Shown: positions 54,039 through 59,569 of the stretch, piece by piece
Layout: each line of letters starts with the position of its first letter
Position numbering within the stretch: the stretch's first letter is position 1
Position numbers and translations under genes: made by a program
Virus record (IMG/VR): IMGVR_UViG_3300047560_000779
Location: 1 to 59,569 of that record
DNA: 59,569 nt
Direction: 5' to 3' (one strand)
From: a virus
Notes under the pieces: generated by a model
What the model saw: the letters and a program-made list of their open reading frames with translations, nothing else
What the model was told of the DNA's origin: nothing
Databases searched by the model: none

Positions 54039-56170
54039 GAGCTAACTCCACTCATAGGAGCAAAGTTATTTGTGACCGGGGCTCCAGTTTCAAGTGTAGC
54101 ACCGGGTTGTGGGGTTGGTGGTGTACCACCGGCTTGAGCTTGACCGTTCTGTTGTTCAAGCATTAGCTGCTGTTGCTGCATGGCTTGCGCCTGCTGTTGG
54201 GCCATACGTGCCTTAATGATCTCCACTGGAGGTACGATGTTGTCTGGGTTGAGGTCAAGCGTCTTAGCTGCTTGGCGCAACAGTTCTGCGATGCCTTCAA
54301 CACCGACGATCTGCTGAGTGAGCGGGTTAGACAACGCGATCTGCAAGAACTGGTTCTGGCGCATCTGGGCTTGTTCTTTCACCAACAGTGAGGTCGCGCC
54401 GCGTGCAACGATATTGACGTCGCCCTTCAAGTCTGGGTCATCACCGTAACGCATGTTGTAGAAATACAACCGTTCGATCGCAAGACGGATGACGTTCTCG
54501 TCGATGTTGGCGATAACCTGCTTGATGGCCTTGCCAGCGTTGGACATCATCATGCTCATGCCGGAGGCTGTACGGCCTGCGCCGCCTGCCATGCTCTCGC
54601 CGGTCATGTACTTGGGAATACCGGTGTACTCGTCAGCCAACGTAGCAAACTTCTCGTACACGTTCATGAGTTCAGCAGACAAGCTCGATGGTTGGAAGAA
54701 CTGCATAGGAGCAGCGCCACCGGCCATTGGATCGCTCGTGACTTGCCATACCTTCCATGGGTACATCTGCGTGATGTTCTCGCCTTGGGGCAAGCGGTCA
54801 ATGTTGTAGACCACCTGAGGACCCGAGGCAATAGACATGTTGTTTACCAGCGCACGTGCAGCTGCATTGCAGATGTCCTGCGCATCGCGACACAGATCAG
54901 CAACAGAATTACCCCAATACGCGCCCGGAACTTCTTCATAGGATGCCTTGTAGTAAGGTTTGCGACCCAATGGATCGGGATTGATAACGGCCTTGATGAC
55001 CCAGTGCCCAATGACCCAAGCCTCGATGGGATAGTCCATCAGTGGGTCAGGAACTTCTTCCTCAGTCATGCCCCAGTCACGCAGGAGCTGACCTTGCACG
55101 TTGCCCCAGTACTGGAGAGCGTCGATCAACTGCGATGGGTTCTGTTGCACGCCCATAGTCGACTTGCCTTCAGCCGCAGCCTTGTTCATGTCAACGTAAA
55201 TCCAGTCGCGCAGACCGCCCTTGCCGTACTCCTCGAGCACCATGCGGATCGCGCCGTCGCTGTAGCCTTCAACACCGAGCAGAGCTTGCAAGTCAGCACG
55301 ATGCAGTTTGTGCCGCTCGATCAGAGCACCGTCGTCAACGGTAGATGCGTCAGCAGCGGGGTAAATGTTGAATGGGTCAACGCGTTCCCACTCTAAGCAC
55401 AACTCATCCTGCACATCAAGCGTGTACTGGCCGTTCTGGCCGGGCACCCAGTTCATCTTAGGGCGCTTACGTACAACTGGGCCTTTGATGAAGGCAGATG
55501 GGAATGTGGTGATGTCATCTAGAAAGTCGCTGAACGCTTTTTGCCAGTTACCTTCTTGCAGCTGGTCAGTCATCTTGACTTCCATGCGCTCTGCGGTACG
55601 GCCAGCTAAGTCCTTCAAGTGAGACATCGCCATGTCTTTCATCTCAAGCAAACGCTCACGCACTTGTTGATCTGTTGGAGGCTGCCCCATCGCATATAAC
55701 TGGGTAACTTCTTGCTGAGCCTGAGCCATGATTGACTCAACTTGATTTGGAGGCAGATCAGGGATCGCTCCGGGTTTGATGGTCCAAGGCTTCTCATCAG
55801 CAGCCGTAACCAGCGTGTCGCGCAACCAGCTCGATGCAGCACGGCATTTGTTCGATGTCAACATCATGTAGATGGTGGAACTGCCTTGCTCCCGAAGCTG
55901 AGCGAGCTTATCGGGGTCATACTCTCCGCGACGTGCGCGAACAGATTTGAGCATTTTGATTTCTGAAGTCATCTGCTTCGCCATCATTGAGCTCATCCAC
56001 GTCTTGCGGATAAACCCGGCTAGGGCTTGCACTACAGGCTGAGAGTTCTGCTCTTGAGCTTTCGCTCTCTGCTCCTCTTGTAGCGCCTTCAGAGATTTGA
56101 TCGTGACCATACCACCCGTGGTAATAGTACCCGGGGCGTTTGAATTGGTAATGTTCAAGCCAAGTTGCAT
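54035..56170 (-). CDS. Portal protein, P22/T7-like size
   Basis: 711 aa. Helical N-terminus, a YDPDKLAQLREQGSS segment near residue 83, a core with GAYWGNSVADLCRDAQDICN and a Gln-rich coiled-coil C-terminus (RMAQQQAQAMQQQQLMLEQQ) as in barrel-bearing portals. Large portals of about 700 residues are usual in short-tailed phages. It forms the dodecameric DNA channel at one vertex, docking the terminase (gene upstream) and adaptors. Confidence 0.85.
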   Translation of the reverse strand: MQLGLNITNSNAPGTITTGGMVTIKSLKALQEEQRAKAQEQNSQPVVQALAGFIRKTWMSSMMAKQMTSEIKMLKSVRARRGEYDPDKLAQLREQGSSTIYMMLTSNKCRAASSWLRDTLVTAADEKPWTIKPGAIPDLPPNQVESIMAQAQQEVTQLYAMGQPPTDQQVRERLLEMKDMAMSHLKDLAGRTAERMEVKMTDQLQEGNWQKAFSDFLDDITTFPSAFIKGPVVRKRPKMNWVPGQNGQYTLDVQDELCLEWERVDPFNIYPAADASTVDDGALIERHKLHRADLQALLGVEGYSDGAIRMVLEEYGKGGLRDWIYVDMNKAAAEGKSTMGVQQNPSQLIDALQYWGNVQGQLLRDWGMTEEEVPDPLMDYPIEAWVIGHWVIKAVINPDPLGRKPYYKASYEEVPGAYWGNSVADLCRDAQDICNAAARALVNNMSIASGPQVVYNIDRLPQGENITQMYPWKVWQVTSDPMAGGAAPMQFFQPSSLSAELMNVYEKFATLADEYTGIPKYMTGESMAGGAGRTASGMSMMMSNAGKAIKQVIANIDENVIRLAIERLYFYNMRYGDDPDLKGDVNIVARGATSLLVKEQAQMRQNQFLQIALSNPLTQQIVGVEGIAELLRQAAKTLDLNPDNIVPPVEIIKARMAQQQAQAMQQQQLMLEQQNGQAQAGGTPPTPQPGATLETGAPVTNNFAPMSGVSS

Positions 56171-56219
56171 ATGTGCGTCACTTTGTGCGAATGGGATGTA
56201 CTATGGCACAGTCTCGGCG

Positions 56220-57620
56220 TCACGTCCATACATAGTTGGATTTGTGCACCTCAACCGCCTTGCGGCCCCAAGCATCGCCTGTGACGTTTCCATCAGCGTG
56301 CAGACACGCGTACTGATGGGCATCTGCAATGTGGGAATGTGAGTTCTTCTCGGGCTTATCGTCCGTCTCACCATTTTGACGGATTTTATACCTATATCCG
56401 CCTCGTAGTGCAGCAATTAGTTTTGTACAGCACGGATCAATCAAATGACCGGGTTTGCCGTCGACCGTGCGCGTGAGCATTTTGTCCACCGCGTTCACCC
56501 GTGCAACCACGCTGTTCGTCTTGGCTGGAATGACTCGAAAGCCTTCCTGTTTCAGAATATCGAACACCGAGCGCTCGTCAGTCTGAGCCCGCTGCTGCCC
56601 TGCCGGGTCACCAATAATCAACACGTTCATCCCCGGGAAACGGTTAGCCAGTAAGGGTTTCAACTTCTCGCGGCAAAACCGCAACGTCCCCATACCGTCT
56701 GACGTCAGGTCTGCGAATGTGAGCAATCGTCCTTGTGCGTCGACTTGGTTGATCGTGCATGCAGGTGTGAGACCGAAGTCCATCCCGATGATGAGGGGGT
56801 GGGTCTGGAGTTTGATGTGATTGAGAGTCTGGCTGGCAACGTGAGTATCTCGATCAAAAGCTCGGAATACAGGCTGTCCCGAGAGCGATCTCCCAAACTT
56901 CCCGTGCACGTAGACGTCGATCCAGTCTTCACTTTTGCCCTCACACAAGTTCTCGTAGTAGCCGTCAGGCAGGTACTGCACCCAGTCTGCTTCCGTAGCC
57001 AGTCCGCTAGGCTGGATGGTAACGTGCATGTTGTCAGGCGGATCGTTGAGCAAGTTCTCCCAGAACGTATCAGCATCGGGTGGGTTGGTAGCGCCCCACA
57101 CCTTGTGAATCTGTTTGCCTGCGTCATCGCAAGCACCCACACCGTTCATCGTCTTGTCCGGATAACGACCAAGGCGACCAGTAAGAGCATTGTAAATGTC
57201 AGGGTTGATTTCTCGAAATTCGTCCATGACGCCGAAGGTGAGCTGCAAAGACAACAGGCGACGAGCATCATTAGCATCATCCAGACCACGGAAAAGCACT
57301 TCGCACTCCACGTCGTCGAACTTAAGAAGAAACTTTGAGTTGGTTTTTTCAAGGACACCGGCTTCTCCGTCTGGGTACCACTTCAGGAAGTCTGGGATGG
57401 TCGTGTCCCACAGCATCTGACGGGTGTTACGAATAACAGCGCAGCGCGAACGACGTATGCCGTCCGGACTGGCCTTGATGCGTGCAGCCTCGTAGCCGAT
57501 CTTAATCAGCGACGCGGTTGTCTTTGTCGAACCCACCGGCCCCACGATGAAGTTCGCAAACTTGTCTGACGTGAGGAATGGGACCACCGACAGGGGCGGT
57601 GTGTAGACTAGGTTAGCCAT
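56220..57620 (-). CDS. Terminase large subunit
   Basis: 466 aa. ATPase: Walker A GPVGSTKTT at residues 27-35; Walker B LTFGVMDEFREI near 130. Nuclease: GMDFGLTP near 276 (first Asp), VLIIGDPAGQQR near 330, and HIADAHQYACLH near the C-terminus (third Asp). The motor packages DNA into the procapsid and cuts it. The start lies 8 bases inside the small terminase gene. Confidence 0.93.
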   Translation of the reverse strand: MANLVYTPPLSVVPFLTSDKFANFIVGPVGSTKTTASLIKIGYEAARIKASPDGIRRSRCAVIRNTRQMLWDTTIPDFLKWYPDGEAGVLEKTNSKFLLKFDDVECEVLFRGLDDANDARRLLSLQLTFGVMDEFREINPDIYNALTGRLGRYPDKTMNGVGACDDAGKQIHKVWGATNPPDADTFWENLLNDPPDNMHVTIQPSGLATEADWVQYLPDGYYENLCEGKSEDWIDVYVHGKFGRSLSGQPVFRAFDRDTHVASQTLNHIKLQTHPLIIGMDFGLTPACTINQVDAQGRLLTFADLTSDGMGTLRFCREKLKPLLANRFPGMNVLIIGDPAGQQRAQTDERSVFDILKQEGFRVIPAKTNSVVARVNAVDKMLTRTVDGKPGHLIDPCCTKLIAALRGGYRYKIRQNGETDDKPEKNSHSHIADAHQYACLHADGNVTGDAWGRKAVEVHKSNYVWT

Positions 57621-58104
57621 CTATGGTTATTGGTGTTGGCCCGCCTGTCTGCGGGATGTTGATCGTAATACTGAACTTCGGAGCCGACGGCGCACTGGCT
57701 GCCTCAGCCTTCTTGTCGGGCTTCAAGCCTGCGACGTCCACCAGACTGTTGAACACGCTCAGCTTCTGCATGATTGACGTGTCGTTAGCGATGGCCTGCT
57801 TGAACATCTGGCTCATCATCTCCTCAGCCATCAGTCCAGCCTTGAGCCGGAACGTCATGCCATTACGCTCAAACTCTGCGCGTTGCTGTTGCACGGCTTG
57901 AATGAACGGGGGCCACTGCTTGAGCCGCTCCCATTTGGCGTCGGTGAAGTTGAACCGTGCTGCGATGGAGTCAGGGTCTTCCAATCCTGCGGCGCACTCC
58001 CAGACTAGCTGGGGTGGCACATCCAACGTGACATGAGCCTCGGGTGCTTGAGGCGCAAGCGCAAACTCTGTGTGGTCTGCGAAGTGTTCGAGGTCGTCAT
58101 TCAT
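57613..58104 (-). CDS. Terminase small subunit
   Basis: 163 aa. An early helix-turn-helix-like part (DSIAARFNFTDAKWERLKQW) could bind the packaging site, then an oligomerisation helix (FRLKAGLMAEEMMSQMFKQA) and an Ala/Lys linker with a beta-like C-terminal tail. Direct overlap with the large subunit gene confirms the pair. It overlaps the ribbon-helix-helix gene by 8 bases. Confidence 0.78.
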   Translation of the reverse strand: MNDDLEHFADHTEFALAPQAPEAHVTLDVPPQLVWECAAGLEDPDSIAARFNFTDAKWERLKQWPPFIQAVQQQRAEFERNGMTFRLKAGLMAEEMMSQMFKQAIANDTSIMQKLSVFNSLVDVAGLKPDKKAEAASAPSAPKFSITINIPQTGGPTPITIDG

Positions 58105-58228
58105 ACTTCTTCAGCCCGTCGATCAGGATACGGCGAATCAGCTCAGACATGGTTAGCCCAGTGCGCTCCGCTTCTTTGCGCAAAGCATCCACGACCTGTT
58201 CGGGTAGGAAGAAGTTGTACCGCTTCAC
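58097..58228 (-). CDS. Ribbon-helix-helix DNA-binding protein, 43 aa, GTG start
   Basis: A GTG overlapping the previous stop (GTGA) opens a 43-codon frame. It has a basic beta strand at the start (KRYNFFLPEQVVDALRKEAE), then the turn and helix TGLTMSELIRRILIDG. This is the Arc/CopG/MetJ-type ribbon-helix-helix fold, a dimeric repressor. It may control the divergent region upstream or the terminase operon. Too short for routine annotation. Confidence 0.75.
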   Translation of the reverse strand: MKRYNFFLPEQVVDALRKEAERTGLTMSELIRRILIDGLKKYE

Positions 58229-58374
58229 TTCTTTTTGGCCTTAGGCATTTCTTTTTCGTACTTAGCTTCGGCCTTCTTGTAGCCAGCTTTTGTCGGGAAC
58301 GCTTTCTTCTCAGCTTTTTCTTCCTTCTTGGATTCTTTACCTTTGAACAGGAAGGACGGTTTCATAGTGGCCAT
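58225..58374 (-). CDS. Lys-rich small protein, 49 aa
   Basis: The ATG at 58374 follows AAGGAG. The product is strongly basic and Lys/Ala/Glu-rich (KKEEKAEKKAFPTKAGYKKA), probably disordered or helical. First gene of the late block, coupled by GTGA to the ribbon-helix-helix gene. It could neutralise or bind nucleic acid; no family known. Confidence 0.65.
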   Translation of the reverse strand: MATMKPSFLFKGKESKKEEKAEKKAFPTKAGYKKAEAKYEKEMPKAKKK

Positions 58375-58419
58375 TGCAAGCTCCTTGTGGTTGATGTGTG
58401 TATGTTACACCCGATTAAG

Positions 58420-58473
58420 TTTACAACGCAAGTTTTTAAGTATTCAATGCCCGGGGTAGGTGTGGCGATTATA
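58420..58473 (-). promoter_or_regulatory. Candidate late promoter(s) before the terminase operon
   Basis: On the minus strand TTGAAT (58447-58442), a 16-bp spacer and TGTAAA (58425-58420) make a moderate sigma70 site 46 bases upstream of the first late ATG. A perfect TATAAT lies at 58473-58468 but lacks a clear -35. Confidence 0.45.
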
Positions 58474-58546
58474 CACACCTAGTAATTTTTTACCTTTGAT
58501 GGATGAGCGATACGTAAGGATGGGCGCGGGGTGCTCTGGACCGTGT

Positions 58547-58571
58547 CCCTCCCCCCGTCCCCCCTACCCCC
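58547..58571 (-). promoter_or_regulatory. Potential G-quadruplex
   Basis: The minus strand reads G5-TA-G6-AC-G6-A-G3, four G-tracts of at least three with 1-2 base loops, a strong G-quadruplex pattern in the divergent control region. Confidence 0.55.
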
Positions 58572-58721
58572 ATTGGCATGATGCGGGCTGTATATGGAAG
58601 AACCGATATCCAGCACGAAATAATGCGAACAATCGGGTTGCGAGTAGGTCACACCACCGAAGGGGAATCCACGCCCTGTAAGCGGTCGACAGCCGAGGCA
58701 TCATGGTACGGACGTGCAAAA

Positions 58722-58872
58722 CACCCGAAATGGGTGACACCAGCCTAATCCATACACTACTCAGTAGACGCAAAGCGCATGAGCGCGCCAAAGGGTTCAG
58801 TCCCAAGGTGCATATCGAGGATTGACGAGTCCTACCAACAAAAAGACGTTGCGCCAACAACACGGGGCGCAA
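58722..58872 (+). ncRNA. Multi-hairpin leader upstream of the first early gene
   Basis: Five consecutive hairpins: CACCC-GAAAT-GGGTG (58722-58736), CTAC-TCA-GTAG (58757-58767), GCGC-ATGA-GCGC (58775-58786), AGGA-N8-TCCT (58818-58833) and TTGCGCC-N10-GGCGCAA (58849-58872). The last ends 46 bases before the ATG at 58919. It may be a structured 5' untranslated region or an independent small RNA; no known family recognised. Confidence 0.4.
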
Positions 58873-58918
58873 ATTCCGTGCACCAAATTCATTCACTTAT
58901 TTAACCGGAGTAATCATC

Positions 58919-59437
58919 ATGGATAAAGCACAAATCTTGAAGAATATCGGCGCAATCGGTAAAGCCGCAAAAGCACTGACCGCCAATATTCAAATCACCG
59001 CAGTTGGCTGTGTTGAACACGCAGTCAAGCATGGCGACATCACGCTGTGCGATCAACTGGTTGAAGCACTCGGCAAGGGTATGCGCCGCGCATCACTCCG
59101 CGCTTGGTTCGAGACCAATGGCCCAATGTATTTGCCCAAAGGCAAAGACAAATTTGCGTTCGATAAAGAACGCCGTGGCGAGTGGTCACAAGACCGCGAA
59201 GACGCGTTACTGGCAACACCTTGGGAAGAAGCCAAGCCCGAAGAAGCCGTTGTTAGCGTGTTCGATGTATCCGAAGCGTTTGACCGCTTCATGAAGCGCA
59301 TCGAGGCAACCGTCAAGGATGCCAACATCACAGTCCGCAACCGCGAACTCATGGAGTTGCTTGGTCAACAAGCGGCTATCTACCATGCCGAGAAGGTGCT
59401 TAGCCAGCGCATCGACACACCAGCCGATGCAAAGTAA
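58919..59437 (+). CDS. First early protein, 172 aa, unknown
   Basis: The ATG follows CCGGAG. Helical N-terminal half (QILKNIGAIGKAAKALTANI, then LCDQLVEALGKGMRRASLRA), a Trp/Phe-containing centre (YLPKGKDKFAFDKERRGEW) and a helical C-terminus. I recall related sequences in other phages annotated only as hypothetical. It stands alone between the structured leader and the hairpin terminator at 59443, as expected for a strongly expressed immediate-early gene. Confidence 0.6.
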   Translation: MDKAQILKNIGAIGKAAKALTANIQITAVGCVEHAVKHGDITLCDQLVEALGKGMRRASLRAWFETNGPMYLPKGKDKFAFDKERRGEWSQDREDALLATPWEEAKPEEAVVSVFDVSEAFDRFMKRIEATVKDANITVRNRELMELLGQQAAIYHAEKVLSQRIDTPADAK

Positions 59438-59442
59438 GGGAA

Positions 59443-59458
59443 GGGGGCGCAAGCCCCC
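59443..59458 (+). terminator. Hairpin with GCAA tetraloop after the 172-aa early gene
   Basis: GGGGGC-GCAA-GCCCCC forms a perfect 6-bp GC stem closed by a GNRA tetraloop, 5 bases after the stop codon at 59437. It is followed by GACCTTTTAG, a weak T tract. The same hairpin lies at 1-16. It would end or attenuate the transcript of the preceding gene before the early array starts. Confidence 0.6.
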
Positions 59459-59569
59459 GACCTTTTAGCGCACCTATCACGCCCCATAGTCGACAGCATC
59501 GGAGTACATCATGCGTACACATCTCGTGCCCAGCGGCACCATGCCCCAATCCATCAAGCGCGACAAGTT
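59443..59569. repeat. Right copy of 127-bp terminal overlap
   Basis: This is the exact duplicate of bases 1-127. It repeats the terminator hairpin, one CACCTATCACGC motif and the first 19 codons of the 81-aa reading frame that starts at 69. Confidence 0.95.

Larger units (their letters stand above)
58375..58918. other. Divergent control region (544 bp non-coding)
   Basis: No gene fits here. It separates the late minus block from the early plus block. It holds candidate minus-strand promoter boxes (58420-58473), a G-tract array on the minus strand (58547-58571), and a series of hairpins from 58722 to 58872 that would form the leader of the plus-strand gene at 58919. No tRNA cloverleaf could be fitted. 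Confidence 0.8.

Noticed and set aside
58790-58805. GGGTTCAGTCCC in the divergent region as a tRNA T-arm
   Set aside because: Stem of only three pairs and no other tRNA arms nearby.

Overview
This window is a complete, or nearly complete, genome of a tailed double-stranded DNA phage. The first 127 bases are repeated exactly at the end (59443-59569), so the contig closes into a circle of 59,442 unique bases. The host is Gram-negative: the phage encodes a complete Rz/Rz1 spanin pair and a GH19-type endolysin. Base composition and the style of the small early genes suggest a freshwater betaproteobacterial host, but this is a weak inference. I found no integrase, phage RNA polymerase, CI-like repressor, tRNA gene, CRISPR array or reverse transcriptase, so a virulent phage that uses host RNA polymerase is the simplest reading. 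No tape-measure, sheath or tail-tube gene was recognised. Together with a very large internal-virion-type protein and a P22/T7-style order of head and connector genes, this favours a short-tailed (podovirus-like) particle.

The genome has two opposed transcription blocks. The plus strand, 58919 through the circle junction to 23999, holds early and replication genes. Positions 1-14 kb form a dense chain of about 40 tiny genes, mostly overlapping by 1-4 bases or slightly more (ATGA, GTGA and TGATG junctions). Many belong to one paralogous family with an 'xEW' N-terminus and an 'EAKAWAIAxVRL/RRLE' C-terminus. Among them are a MoxR-like AAA ATPase, a DUF3150-like protein and a VWA/HExxH protein (3-7.5 kb). 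The replication block (14-24 kb) encodes a family A DNA polymerase, a Cas4/RecB-like nuclease, a VRR-NUC nuclease, an HNH protein, an SNF2-type helicase, a probable single-strand DNA-binding protein and a large primase-helicase. It ends in a strong terminator at 24031-24060.

The minus strand, 58374 down to 24059, holds the late genes in this order: a small basic protein, a ribbon-helix-helix regulator, small and large terminase, portal, scaffold, major capsid protein, connectors, a long series of tail-fibre and adhesin genes (49.8-40.7 kb), an HNH endonuclease, the lysis cassette (39.4-37.7 kb), a probable tail-hub protein, and internal virion proteins including one of 2725 residues. A near-consensus sigma70 promoter precedes the scaffold/capsid genes, and the capsid gene is flanked by intrinsic terminators.

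The two blocks diverge from a 544-bp non-coding region (58375-58918). It carries a G-quadruplex-type G-tract array and a run of hairpins. A second non-coding region (315-654) carries iteron-like repeats and a 21-bp palindrome and could be an origin or control region. The most unusual features are the paralogous small-gene array, in which the conserved protein C-terminus also forms the ribosome binding site of the next gene, and a sense-oriented 12-bp repeat, CACCTATCACGC, scattered through the early region.
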